Below, in pieces: positions 1 to 9,071 of a DNA stretch of 64,000 nucleotides (positions within the stretch are counted from its first letter, which is position 1; each line of letters opens with the position of its first letter). The notes under the pieces were generated by a model. It made no database searches. It had not been told where the DNA came from and worked only from the letters and a program-made list of their open reading frames with translations. Source of the stretch: Deltaproteobacteria bacterium (lineage in GTDB: Bacteria > Desulfobacterota > GWC2-55-46); contig JAIOIE010000008.1 of NCBI GenBank assembly GCA_019912665.1, positions 281,649-345,648 on the forward strand. The letters are read 5' to 3'. The position numbers and the translations under genes are program-made.

Positions 1-2865
1 GGGCGGGTGGTTTTTATCGACGAGCTTCCGGACAAGGCGGCTAGGTTCGAGGTCTCGGGGATAAACGCGATGGCGGAAAGGACCGGGGACGTATATACCT
101 TCGGCGCAGACGGGACTCTCCTGCCATCCACGCCGCTCGCCCTCTCGGGAAAAATGGACGAGAAAGGGGCCGTAAACGGGCAAGGGTCGGTCGAGGGGCT
201 TGCGCTCTCGGCCTTCAACCCCTACATACGGGAGAGGGTCCCGGGCGCTTCGGTCGAAGGCAGGGTGGATCTCGACCTCTCCTATGTCATAAACGACGAG
301 GACATGCTGAGAGCGGACATCTCGTACAGGGGGCTCGAAGCCGCGCTCCCTTCCCTTTTCAAGGATCCGCTCGTATCGCCCTCCGGCTCGGGGACCATGA
401 GGCTAACCCGGAGCGAGGAGGCGGAAGAGAGCGGCCTCGCCTTTGAGGAGATAGATATAGAGCTGGCCGGGTTCAGGGTGAAAGGCCGGTTCGAGGTAAG
501 CGGCCCGGGCGGCGAAAGGACCTTCTCACTCGAGGCCTTTACAAGCCCGGTCCCGATCGAAAAGCTCCTCGAATTCCTGCCTGTAAGGGCCATGCCCGCG
601 AGTGCCGCCGAAAGGATCGCTACGGTAAAACCGCTCGGCGGGACAGTGACGCTTGACGAACTCAAGATGGAAGGCCGCCTGGATTGGCTTGGATTAAAGC
701 CCATCCTTGAGGGAAAGGTAAGCGCGTCCGCTTCCGCGTCCATCGACGACGCCGCATTCAAGTACAAGGGGCTCGAAAAACCCTTTCAGGGCATCTCCGG
801 GAAGGTCTCCTTCAAGGACGCGGTCCTGACCGTCTCCGGCTTTTCCGGGCAATACGGCAAAGAAATGATAAGACGCCTAAGCGGCACGGCAAGGGAACTT
901 TCAGGCAATGCCCCGTTCGACGCCTCGTTCGAGGCCTCAATGGACATAGAAGAGACCGCTGGCCTCATACAGAGCTTCGCCAGGGAGGAGATCAAAAAAA
1001 GGCTCTCAAAAGCTGAAGCTGAAGGGAGCATGCTTTTAAACGCCAGCCTTTCAGGGGCGCTACGGAAAAGGATTCCGCTTGAATACTCCGGGGACGCCGT
1101 AATAAGAGACGGCGCACTCTCCTACGAGGGCATCCCGGCAAAAATAAGCTCCCTTGACGCAAACGCCTCGTTCGACAAAGACACGCTCCGCGTCCATGAA
1201 TCGAAAGCGGTCGTCGAGGGCTCGAATATCTCCCTTTCAGGCGTGGTCGAAGGCTACAGGAGGCCAGGCCCCCGCTTTAGCCTTGCCGCAAGCGGGGGCC
1301 TTGATGCCGAGACGCTCAAGGCGTTTCTGAAAAAAAGGGGAAACGACATCATGGTCGCCGGGGCCGTGCCATTCTCCCTGACGGCTGAGGGCAGCCCCGA
1401 GGACTGGAGCGCAAGGGCTGAGGTCGACGCAACAGGCTCCCGGGTATCCTTCGGAAGGTTAGTCGAGAAGGCCGAAGGTTTCCCGCTCCGTGCTGTCGCC
1501 GTGGGAGGGCGAAGGGGCGGGGAGACGATTATCGAAGAAGCCCGCGTGAATATAGGAGGGTCGGCTGTAAGCGGAAGCGGCACGTTCAGGGGCGCGGGCG
1601 ACTACGCCCTCTCCGTCGCGTCAAAGGAGCTTCTCATATCCGACCTTGACGAGGTATCCCCGCTCTTGAAGAGGGACTTCCCCTCCTCAGGCCTCGTCTC
1701 TTTTTCCGTAAGGACTGAAAAAGCTTCTGGAGAAAGGCCCGTATATGAAGGTGCGGTCGGCATAACGGAGGGGCGGTTCGAGACCGAGCTGTTTAAAAAT
1801 CCGATAGAGAACGTGGAGGCAAGAGCCGAGTTTGAGGGGAACAGCGCCTCGCTCGTAATCGGGAACATCGCCACGGGCTCAACGCGGATGAACGGAAGGA
1901 TAGACCTCGTCGATATCACGGAAAAAATCGTGGGCTTCTCAATCGACTTCCCCGGTTTCCATATCACTGACGTCCTCCCGAGGAAGAGAGAGGAAAGGGA
2001 GGACGGCCCGGAGGGGTTCCGGGAAAGGCTCCGGAGGGAAGTGGTGAAATTGAGCGGCGCTGGCTCGATAAGCGCGGCGGAAGGGACCCTCTGGGGCCAC
2101 CGGTTCGAGTCCTTTTCGGCAAACGTCGAGCTCGGGAGGAAGATCGCCATTTTCAACCCGGCATCCATCAACATGCACGAGGGCACGATTTCAGGGAGCG
2201 CGATATACTTCATCGACAAGGACGAGCCCCTCGTCTTCACAGCTGACCTCAACCTCGCCAATATCCAGACGAGAAGCATGATCGAGGCCTTCGGCGTGAA
2301 AAGGAGGGTACTCTCCGGCGGCCTCGGCGGGAGCATACTCCTTTCGGGCACGAGGGGGGCCGAGCCCTTCCGGCAGGGCCTTAACGGCTACGCGGCGCTC
2401 TCCATGGAAAACGGCAGGCTCTGGCGTTTCGGCTTCATATCCGACATCTTCGCCATAGTGAACATACTCACGATAGACGAGTTGCTGCGCGGCTCGGGCC
2501 TGCCGCACAGGGGCATAGAGGGGCACTTCATGCTGACCGACGGCGTTATCTCGACAGACGACCTCTTCCTCGACAGCAACGTCATGCGCATGTCCGCCGT
2601 AGGCGAGATAAACACCCCGGCGCTGGCCATAGACGCGACAATCGCGCTTCATCCGTTCGTCACGCTCGACAGGCTCATATCCAACATACCGCTTGCGGGC
2701 TGGGTGATAACAGGGGACAATGACAGCACCGTGAGCCTCTATTTCGAGATGGAAGGCGACTTGAGGAAGCCGTCGGTCACGCCGATGCCCGTAAAATCCA
2801 TAAGGCGGAACGTTTTCGGCATCATCGAGAGGCTCCTGAGGGCCCCGTTCAAGTTATTCGAATGA
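1..2865 (+). CDS. AsmA/YhdP-like envelope protein, 5' end cut by window
   Basis: The reading frame is open to base 1, so the true start lies upstream; a GTG at 7 is available but not convincing. About 952 residues of beta-rich, low-complexity-free sequence are visible, with alternating hydrophobic residues and many short Gly-Ser turns. The last ~200 residues (mention of NGRLWRFGFISDIFAIVNIL, then SNVMRMSAVGEINTPALAID and IPLAGWVITGDNDS) match the C-terminal region of AsmA/YhdP-type proteins. That family forms long beta-groove, inner-membrane-anchored proteins implicated in phospholipid transport to the outer membrane. The N-terminal membrane anchor would be upstream of the window. It is followed by an ~190 bp spacer and an unrelated methyltransferase. 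The family assignment is by pattern recognition; the transport role is family knowledge only. Confidence 0.75.
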   Translation, partial: GRVVFIDELPDKAARFEVSGINAMAERTGDVYTFGADGTLLPSTPLALSGKMDEKGAVNGQGSVEGLALSAFNPYIRERVPGASVEGRVDLDLSYVINDEDMLRADISYRGLEAALPSLFKDPLVSPSGSGTMRLTRSEEAEESGLAFEEIDIELAGFRVKGRFEVSGPGGERTFSLEAFTSPVPIEKLLEFLPVRAMPASAAERIATVKPLGGTVTLDELKMEGRLDWLGLKPILEGKVSASASASIDDAAFKYKGLEKPFQGISGKVSFKDAVLTVSGFSGQYGKEMIRRLSGTARELSGNAPFDASFEASMDIEETAGLIQSFAREEIKKRLSKAEAEGSMLLNASLSGALRKRIPLEYSGDAVIRDGALSYEGIPAKISSLDANASFDKDTLRVHESKAVVEGSNISLSGVVEGYRRPGPRFSLAASGGLDAETLKAFLKKRGNDIMVAGAVPFSLTAEGSPEDWSARAEVDATGSRVSFGRLVEKAEGFPLRAVAVGGRRGGETIIEEARVNIGGSAVSGSGTFRGAGDYALSVASKELLISDLDEVSPLLKRDFPSSGLVSFSVRTEKASGERPVYEGAVGITEGRFETELFKNPIENVEARAEFEGNSASLVIGNIATGSTRMNGRIDLVDITEKIVGFSIDFPGFHITDVLPRKREEREDGPEGFRERLRREVVKLSGAGSISAAEGTLWGHRFESFSANVELGRKIAIFNPASINMHEGTISGSAIYFIDKDEPLVFTADLNLANIQTRSMIEAFGVKRRVLSGGLGGSILLSGTRGAEPFRQGLNGYAALSMENGRLWRFGFISDIFAIVNILTIDELLRGSGLPHRGIEGHFMLTDGVISTDDLFLDSNVMRMSAVGEINTPALAIDATIALHPFVTLDRLISNIPLAGWVITGDNDSTVSLYFEMEGDLRKPSVTPMPVKSIRRNVFGIIERLLRAPFKLFE

Positions 2866-3056
2866 CCTCCCCGCCGGAAGCTCCGGGGCATCTTTAAACT
2901 TTCCCTCCCCATTGCTTAATCAGGCGGGAGGGGCTTAATGGGAGGATGATATTTCTTCACCCCCTCCCTGCCTATCCCTAAGGGGAGGAGTCAAATACAA
3001 GCGCAGCGAGCTGCGTGGAATTCGACCCGAACATGATTAAGTGGAGGCTGGTTTGT

Positions 3057-3809
3057 ATGCAGGGTTTCTGGAACAGGCTCAAGGCACGGTGGTACAGGAG
3101 GGGGCTCGATCATACCGATTTCCCCGAAAAGGCGCTCTCGGTGATACTCCCGAGGGCCGATGACGCGAAGACGTTCCTCGACATAGGCGCGGGATGCGGG
3201 ACGCTGTCCATGCCGCTTGCCAAAGCCGGGAAAACAGTGACGGCGCTCGACTCGTCGGCCGCCATGCTTGAGATACTCAGGGAGGACATGGCAAGGGAAA
3301 AGATAAAGGGCATACGCCCTGTCCACGCGGAATGGGGGAAAGCGGAGCTAAAGCGCCACGACGCTGTCATTTGCGCGAACGTCCCGGCACTCCTTTCCTA
3401 TCCCGAGGAGAACCTGAAGGAGATGGACCGCCTCGCGAGGAAGGCGGTTTTCGTTATAGAGAACGCGGACCCCATGGCGGACAAGTTCTACTACAGGGAG
3501 TTGTATCCCCTCCTTTTCAACAAGCCATTCGGCGAGAGGGCCGACTACTTCAAAACCTACTCGGCACTCCATTCTCTCGGCATATTCGCCAACGTGGAGA
3601 TAATCGAATACGATTTCGACCAGCCTTTTGATGATATCGGCGAGGCAATCGAGTTCTGGAAGGAGTACATAGGCATCGTGACCGAGGAGCACGACCGTAA
3701 GCTCAGGGATTACCTGGAAGGCAAGCTCGTAAGAAAGAAGGGCGTGCTACTTGCGAAGTTCCACAAGAGGTCGGCTGTCATGTGGTGGAGGAAGGGAAAG
3801 ACAAAATAG
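3057..3809 (+). CDS. Class I SAM-dependent methyltransferase
   Basis: A 250-residue protein. The SAM-binding motif I is clear (FLDIGAGCGTLSMPLA, about residues 43-58 from this start), followed by the acidic end of strand 2 (VTALDSSAAML) and a motif-IV-like stretch (HDAVICANVPALL). I chose ATG 3057 because GGAGG lies at 3043-3047, nine bases upstream; an in-frame GTG at 3015 and ATG at 3033 have no such site. The substrate cannot be told from sequence. It is the last plus-strand gene before a convergent minus-strand gene group, with only 30 bp between the two stops. The C-terminal half contains basic and aromatic residues but no second recognisable domain. Confidence 0.8.
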   Translation: MQGFWNRLKARWYRRGLDHTDFPEKALSVILPRADDAKTFLDIGAGCGTLSMPLAKAGKTVTALDSSAAMLEILREDMAREKIKGIRPVHAEWGKAELKRHDAVICANVPALLSYPEENLKEMDRLARKAVFVIENADPMADKFYYRELYPLLFNKPFGERADYFKTYSALHSLGIFANVEIIEYDFDQPFDDIGEAIEFWKEYIGIVTEEHDRKLRDYLEGKLVRKKGVLLAKFHKRSAVMWWRKGKTK

Positions 3810-3839
3810 GCGTTAAAGGCCGTTTTCCGTTTTCCGCGC

Positions 3840-4622
3840 TCAGAAGCTGTGGCTGCTCTTCATGAGGAGCGATACTCCAAGATAGGTGAAAAGGACGACG
3901 AAGAAGCCGAGGACCGTCGCGATCGAGAGCCCCACGCCGCGCCATTCCCTCACGTACCACGCGTGCATGGCCCCGGCGTAGTAGAACCAGACTATGAACG
4001 ACCAGATGACCTTGGGCTCCCAGAGCCAGTAGGTGCCCCAGGCGAGATACGCCCACACGGCCCCGGCGAACATGGAGGCCGAGAAGAAGAAAAAGCCCCA
4101 TAGTATGCTCTTTGCGGCTATCTCCTGGAACTTCTTTATGTCCTCCGCCTGAATCCCCTTCCATTTCTTCCAGAGATAGATGACCGCCCCGGAAAAGGCG
4201 AGCGTAAATAGCGCGTAGGCCGCGAACGAGGATATGACATGCGTCTCGAACCAGACGGTCCGGAGGACCAGCGTAAGCGGCCCGCCCGGCTTCTCGTTCA
4301 TGAGGGCGAATACGAGGGCGAGGACGGCTACAGGCAGGGTTATGACCTCGGTCTCCCGCTCGTCGTACCTGAATATCACGATTGCGCTCACGAGGACGGT
4401 CGTCCAGCTGAAAAAGACGAGCGTTTCGTACATGGAGGCCATCGGTGCGTGGCCCGTTGATATGATGCGCTCGATTAGCCCCCCGGAATGGACGAGGAGG
4501 CCCAGAACGAGGAGCCATCTGGAGATGCTCCCGAGCTTTTTCGAGCCGGACGCGTGGTGGATTAATACGGTGGCTGCGCTCAGGATATAGAGCGCGACCG
4601 AGGCTATTATAAAAGGCTTCAT
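3840..4622 (-). CDS. ccsB: Cytochrome c biogenesis protein, CcsA/CcsB (ResC) family
   Basis: A 260-residue integral membrane protein with about eight hydrophobic segments. It carries the tryptophan-rich haem-handling signature of the CcmC/CcsA family (WGTYWLWEPK, around residue 191-200) and the conserved terminal HSF. Family members of system II deliver haem to the outside of the membrane for attachment to apocytochromes c, which fits the haem c proteins encoded at 51.0 and 57.4 kb. One oddity is that the usual WGxxWxWDPKE reads WEPKV here, with Glu for Asp and Val for Glu. The partner ResB/Ccs1 is not in the window. It is third in a minus-strand group behind the Lon-like protease and queE, 73 bp after queE. 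Confidence 0.85.
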   Translation of the reverse strand: MKPFIIASVALYILSAATVLIHHASGSKKLGSISRWLLVLGLLVHSGGLIERIISTGHAPMASMYETLVFFSWTTVLVSAIVIFRYDERETEVITLPVAVLALVFALMNEKPGGPLTLVLRTVWFETHVISSFAAYALFTLAFSGAVIYLWKKWKGIQAEDIKKFQEIAAKSILWGFFFFSASMFAGAVWAYLAWGTYWLWEPKVIWSFIVWFYYAGAMHAWYVREWRGVGLSIATVLGFFVVLFTYLGVSLLMKSSHSF

Positions 4623-4695
4623 GGCGAGGCCGGGGTTCTCCTTATTCCATGTTTCCAGGAGGGATTTTACAGGCTGGAGCCGGGAAAGTAAAGCC

Positions 4696-5337
4696 TTACC
4701 TGCCCCGCTCTTCCGGCCATATGTAGGAATGGAGCTGCAGCTGGAGCCGCACCCGCAACCCGTCCCTGAGTATCCAGGCGGCGAGGTCCCTGGGACTCAA
4801 GTCGGGCTTTACCGGCGCAAAGAGCACCTTCTCGGTCCGCCCCCGGAGCACTTCCTCGATAAACTCCTTTGCCCAGTCGTAGTCGCCCCTGTCCGCGATC
4901 ACGAGCTTTATCTCGTCCTCAGGAGTTATATGGGAGAGGTTCTCGAGGAGAAAGGAGCCCGCGTGCCCGCTCGAAGGGCACTTCACATCGACTATCTTTA
5001 CGACCCTCTCGTCGAGGCCGGAGACCGGAACGGAACCGTTGGTCTCTATGAGCACCGTTCGGCCCTTATCCAGGAGCCTCCGGGCGAGCTCTTTCGTCTC
5101 TTCCTGGAGGAGCGGCTCGCCGCCGGTTATCTCGACGAGTCCGCAGTCCCCGTAGCGAGTAACCTCTCTCAGGACCTCTTCGATTAAGAACTCCGTAGCC
5201 TCGTCAGGGACCCTGGCGTAAGGGGTGTCGCACCATCTGCACCCGAGGTTACAGCCGGCAAGCCTTATGAAAACGCAGGGGAGCCCGGCATAGCTCGACT
5301 CCCCCTGTATACTCTTGAATATCTCACAGACCAGCAT
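4696..5337 (-). CDS. queE: 7-carboxy-7-deazaguanine synthase
   Basis: A 213-residue radical SAM protein. The [4Fe-4S]/SAM motif is CNLGCRWCDTPYA (CX3CX2C, residues 30-42), and the N-terminus (VCEIFKSIQGESSYAGLPCVFIRLAG) is typical of QueE. A glycine-rich SAM motif follows (VEITGGEPLLQ). QueE converts 6-carboxy-tetrahydropterin to 7-carboxy-7-deazaguanine in the queuosine/7-deazapurine pathway. The length fits the family. The start at 5337 follows a purine-rich AGAGAGAAGAG stretch. No other queuosine gene is seen here, and no preQ1 riboswitch is obvious upstream. Confidence 0.92.
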   Translation of the reverse strand: MLVCEIFKSIQGESSYAGLPCVFIRLAGCNLGCRWCDTPYARVPDEATEFLIEEVLREVTRYGDCGLVEITGGEPLLQEETKELARRLLDKGRTVLIETNGSVPVSGLDERVVKIVDVKCPSSGHAGSFLLENLSHITPEDEIKLVIADRGDYDWAKEFIEEVLRGRTEKVLFAPVKPDLSPRDLAAWILRDGLRVRLQLQLHSYIWPEERGR

Positions 5338-5414
5338 CTCTTCTCTCTCTCCCTGACCTCATACCCTGCGGCTTGCATTGAGGGGCAATCCCTCCGCCTC
5401 GACGAGGGATGGTC

Positions 5415-7880
5415 TCATTTTCCGCCCTTCCCGTCCGTTCCCTTTGCGGCCTCTCCCATTTCGCCGCCGGGCAGTTCCTTTTTGGCCGGGGGCCTTCCGA
5501 ACTCCTTGAAACTCCTTGCAAGCGCCTCCAACCTCGCCTCAACAAGCCGGTTCACACTTCCTTCAGGGAAGCCGCCCTTTTCGTCCCTTTCGCCGACCGC
5601 CATGCCGGTCAATATTCCGAGCCCCTCATCAACGTGCTCTATGGGGAATATGGCGAACTTCCCGTCCCTTACCGCCTCTACTACCTCCCTCTTGAGCATC
5701 AGGTTCTTTACGTTCCTCCTGGGTATGATGACTCCCTGGCCGCCGGTGAGCCCCTTGGCCTTGCATATCTCGAAGAAGCCCTCTATCTTCTCGTTCACGC
5801 CGCCTATGGGCTGCACCTCGCCCCTCTGGTTCATGGAGCCGGTTACGGCTATGCCCTGGTCGAGCGGAATGCCCGAAAGGCTCGAATATAGCGCGTATAT
5901 CTCCGTGCAGGTTGCGCTGTCGCCCTCTATATCTTCATAAAGCTGCTCGAAGGTTATGGACGCCGAAAGGGTAAGCGGGAACTTCTGCGCGAACCTCTCG
6001 CCCAGAAAGCTCGTGAATATCATCAGGGCCTTGTTGTGAATGCGGCCGCTCATCTTCACTTCACGCTCTATATTCACTACTCCCGCGTCCCCCATGAAGA
6101 CCCGGGCCGTGACCCTCGAAGGCTTTCCAAAGGCGTAGTCGCCCGGGTCGAGGATGGCGAGGCCGTTCACCTGGCCGACCACCTTCCCGACGGTCGCGAC
6201 CATAATGGTGTCTTCCTTTATATAGTCCCGGAGCTTGTCCGATATTTTCGAGTTCCTGTATATCCTTTCCGCGTCGGCCTTTTCTACGTGCGAGGCCGAG
6301 ACGGTCCTGGCCCCCTCGATCCCGGCCCAGTAGCTCGCCTCTACGATGACGTTCGTCACCTCGTTGAACCTGGCCGAGAGCTTCTCCCTGTCGCCCGCAA
6401 GCCGCGCACCGAACTCCACCACCTTTCCAACCCCGGTCCTGTCAAAGGGGAGTAGCCCTTCCTCCCTGCACCTGGTGGCTATGAAGTACGCGTACTTCTC
6501 GATATTGGCGTCGGTCCTCGGCATGACGGTATCGAAGTCGGCCTTGACCTTGAAAAGCTTCCGGTATTCGGTATCGAGGTTATAGAGGAGGTAATAGATG
6601 AACGGCTCGCCTATGATGACGAGCTTTATGTTGACCGGGATGGGCGCTGGCTTGAGAGTCGTGGCGGATACGATCCTGTACTGTTCCCACGGGTCCTCTA
6701 TGCGCGCCTCCCTGTTCTTTATCATCCTCTTTAGCGAATCGTAGACGAATATGTTCCGGAGTATGTCGAGGGCGTTGACGATAAGATAGCCGCCGTTGGC
6801 CTTGTGCACGCTCCCGGGCTTTACCATCGTGAAGTCGGTAGTAGCGCCCCCGAGCTGCACCTTGTACTCGATCCTCCCGAAAAGATTGGTGTATGTGGGG
6901 TTGGACTCGTAGATGACAGGCGCGCCCTCGGACTCCCTGTTGCCTACGAAGAGGTTCACCTTGTAGCGCTCGAACGATGGCTCGGGCTTCTGGAGCCTGA
7001 GGCCCCCTATGGCGAGCGGGACCTCCTCCTTGGGCCTGAAGTCGTCGATATTGTTAAGGATATTCTCCTTCACCTTATATAGATAATCCACCACCCCCTT
7101 GAACTCCTTGAACTTATCGAGGAGCTCGTTTATCGCGGGGTTCACCACGTATTGGACGACTTCCCTGTCCAGGGCGTTTATCCGCTCCTTGGTCTCCTTC
7201 TCTATGTTCCGGGCCTCCCTTATGGCGTCGGAGAGCTTGTCCTGCATGACTGCAAGGTCCTGCTCGATCATCGCCCTCCGCTCGGGAGGGAGGGACTCGA
7301 ACTCCTCCTGGCTCATGGGCTTGCCGTTCTTGGCAGGCACGACCGCAAGGCCGCTCACGGTCTTTTTAAGGACGAGCCCCCTTTCCATGGCCCTCTGCTC
7401 CAGCCTGAAAAAGAGCGCCCTGGTGCGTTCCTGCTGCCCTTCAATTATCTCGTCCCTGTGCTTCTCATAGTCCTTGGACTCGAAGACCTTCGGGATGTCG
7501 CGCAAGAGCATCTCGACGAGCTCGTCCATGTCTGCGGCGAACTCGGCCCCCCTGCCTGGAGGCAGGCTTATGGCTGTCGGCGTGTCCACGTCCTCGAAGT
7601 TGAAGACATAGCACCAGTCCTCGGGAACAGGCTCGCCCTTGGCCTTGGCCTCTATTATGCCTTTTATCGAGGTGGACTTTCCGACTCCGGTGTCGCCCAG
7701 GACGAAAATATTATAGTTGTGGTTGGTGATGCCGAGGCCGAACTGGATGGAGCTCAAGGCCCTGTCCTGGCCTATTATCTCCTGGAGGGAAGGGAGCTCG
7801 TTTGTAGTGGCGAAAGAGAACCTCTCGGGGCTGCACCTCCAGGCGAGATCTTCAACCCCCAACCGCTTCTCTTGTGGCAT
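5415..7880 (-). CDS. Lon-like ATP-dependent protease (LonB/YcbZ-type)
   Basis: An 821-residue AAA+ protease. The Walker A motif is GDTGVGKST (residues ~62-70). The C-terminal proteolytic domain shows the Lon Ser-Lys dyad: Ser in EGDSATCTEIYALYSS (about residue 675) and Lys in GGVNEKIEGFF (about 718). The architecture, with a long coiled/helical insertion between the ATPase halves (residues ~150-290) and no LonA N-terminal domain, is that of the 'Lon-related putative ATP-dependent protease' family (E. coli YcbZ-like), ~800 residues long. The tail (last ~40 residues) is Lys/Gly rich. It probably degrades misfolded or regulatory proteins in the cytoplasm. It is first in the group with queE and ccsB; the gap to queE is 77 bp. 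Confidence 0.9.
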   Translation of the reverse strand: MPQEKRLGVEDLAWRCSPERFSFATTNELPSLQEIIGQDRALSSIQFGLGITNHNYNIFVLGDTGVGKSTSIKGIIEAKAKGEPVPEDWCYVFNFEDVDTPTAISLPPGRGAEFAADMDELVEMLLRDIPKVFESKDYEKHRDEIIEGQQERTRALFFRLEQRAMERGLVLKKTVSGLAVVPAKNGKPMSQEEFESLPPERRAMIEQDLAVMQDKLSDAIREARNIEKETKERINALDREVVQYVVNPAINELLDKFKEFKGVVDYLYKVKENILNNIDDFRPKEEVPLAIGGLRLQKPEPSFERYKVNLFVGNRESEGAPVIYESNPTYTNLFGRIEYKVQLGGATTDFTMVKPGSVHKANGGYLIVNALDILRNIFVYDSLKRMIKNREARIEDPWEQYRIVSATTLKPAPIPVNIKLVIIGEPFIYYLLYNLDTEYRKLFKVKADFDTVMPRTDANIEKYAYFIATRCREEGLLPFDRTGVGKVVEFGARLAGDREKLSARFNEVTNVIVEASYWAGIEGARTVSASHVEKADAERIYRNSKISDKLRDYIKEDTIMVATVGKVVGQVNGLAILDPGDYAFGKPSRVTARVFMGDAGVVNIEREVKMSGRIHNKALMIFTSFLGERFAQKFPLTLSASITFEQLYEDIEGDSATCTEIYALYSSLSGIPLDQGIAVTGSMNQRGEVQPIGGVNEKIEGFFEICKAKGLTGGQGVIIPRRNVKNLMLKREVVEAVRDGKFAIFPIEHVDEGLGILTGMAVGERDEKGGFPEGSVNRLVEARLEALARSFKEFGRPPAKKELPGGEMGEAAKGTDGKGGK

Positions 7881-7941
7881 GGCACCCCCCTGGGCTGGAA
7901 TTGGGCTGGAAACATAATGCCTGCATTCAATTATACCACAT

Positions 7942-8087
7942 CCGGCAATCTCGAAGAATCAGAGGTTTTTCACGAAATCAAGGAAGGCCGGGAATAAAAA
8001 GCGGAGCATATAATGCAAATATGTGAGCATTTTATTCCTGTAACTACCCAGAGTCCGGGAGAAAGATCAAATTCTTGAGGTTGCCGG
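7942..8087 (+). repeat. Dispersed 143-bp palindromic repeat, copy A1
   Basis: This is the first of six copies of the same intergenic element (others near 22.2, 26.8, 36.5, 49.4 and 54.3 kb). The ends are inverted: TCCGGCAATCTC on the left and GAGGTTGCCGGA on the right. The core has GGAATAAAAAGCGGAGCATAT opposed to ATATGTGAGCATTTTATTCC, giving an inner imperfect hairpin. The right end lies four to six bases from the CDF exporter stop (8091), and the left end lies ~60 bp upstream of the Lon-like start. Confidence 0.85.
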
Positions 8088-8090
8088 ATG

Positions 8091-9041
8091 TCAATGCAGG
8101 TGTCCGCGCCCCCTATGGGCTATTTTCCGGAATATGTCATTGGGCTCGCATCCGGAGCATTCGGCCTGCAGGGTGGTGTAGAATATGTGGTGGTCGTGCG
8201 CGAGCCTCTCGTTAATCTCGCTGAATATCTCCCCCATCCTCCACCTCTGTGTCGGGACTACGTCGATGTGCGCGCTCAGGGCGTAGACGTTGTGGCATAT
8301 GGACCAGATGTGGAGGCTGTGCACTCCGGATACGCCCTCGGGCGAGAGTATGTCGTCCCTGACCCTGTTGAAATCTATATCCCTCGGCACACCTTCAAGG
8401 AGTATGTGCGAGGATTCCCTTATGATCTTTACCGCCCCGTTTATGATAAGCGCGCAGATGGCCATGCTTATGAGCGGGTCGATGGGATACCATCCCGTGT
8501 AATATATTACGGCCGCCGAGACTATGACTCCCACCGAGGCAGCCGCGTCGCCCACGACGTGTATAAAGGCGCTCCTGACGTTCAGGTCGGCCTTTGCGTG
8601 GCCGTGCAGCCATTTCGCGACGACAAGGTTCACGACAAGGCCTATGGAGCCCACGATTAGCACCCCCGCGCTCTCGACGGGCTCGGGGTTGAAGAACCGG
8701 ATGAAGCCCTTGTAGAAAATGAAGCCGGTTATGAGGACGAGGACGAAGCTGTTGATGAACGATACGAAGACCTCGACCCTGTGGAACCCGTAGGTCCGTT
8801 TTTCGGTCGGCGGAAGCTCGGCTATGTATATGGCGAAAAGGGAAAGGGAGAGGGCGAAAACGTCCATAAAGACGTGCGCCGCATCGGTCATGAGGGCAAG
8901 CGAATTCGTAAGGAACCCGCCTATGAGCTCGGCAAGGAAGATGACGCTCGTGAGCGTTATGGATACGATTAGGCGCTTCTTGAGGCCCGAGTCGGCGTCA
9001 ACTCCTTCATGCCCGTGCGGGTCGTGTTTATGTGCGTCCAT
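8091..9041 (-). CDS. Cation diffusion facilitator (Zn/Cd/Co exporter)
   Basis: A 316-residue protein of the CDF family. Six membrane segments are expected. The metal-site residues in TM2 (MTDAAHVFMD) and TM5 (HVVGDAAASVG) are present. Both ends are His-rich (HKHDPHGHE at the start, HRGRGHLH at the end), typical of CzcD/ZitB-type zinc exporters. A cytoplasmic C-terminal domain (about 215-300) with HSLHIWSI is the usual CDF dimerisation domain. The protein exports divalent metal in exchange for protons. It lies 30 bp downstream of modC on the same strand, so it may be read through from the molybdate operon, but its substrate is unlikely to be molybdate. Confidence 0.92.
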   Translation of the reverse strand: MDAHKHDPHGHEGVDADSGLKKRLIVSITLTSVIFLAELIGGFLTNSLALMTDAAHVFMDVFALSLSLFAIYIAELPPTEKRTYGFHRVEVFVSFINSFVLVLITGFIFYKGFIRFFNPEPVESAGVLIVGSIGLVVNLVVAKWLHGHAKADLNVRSAFIHVVGDAAASVGVIVSAAVIYYTGWYPIDPLISMAICALIINGAVKIIRESSHILLEGVPRDIDFNRVRDDILSPEGVSGVHSLHIWSICHNVYALSAHIDVVPTQRWRMGEIFSEINERLAHDHHIFYTTLQAECSGCEPNDIFRKIAHRGRGHLH

Positions 9042-9071
9042 CAGGACCCCTTTTAACTCATGAAAACCTTA

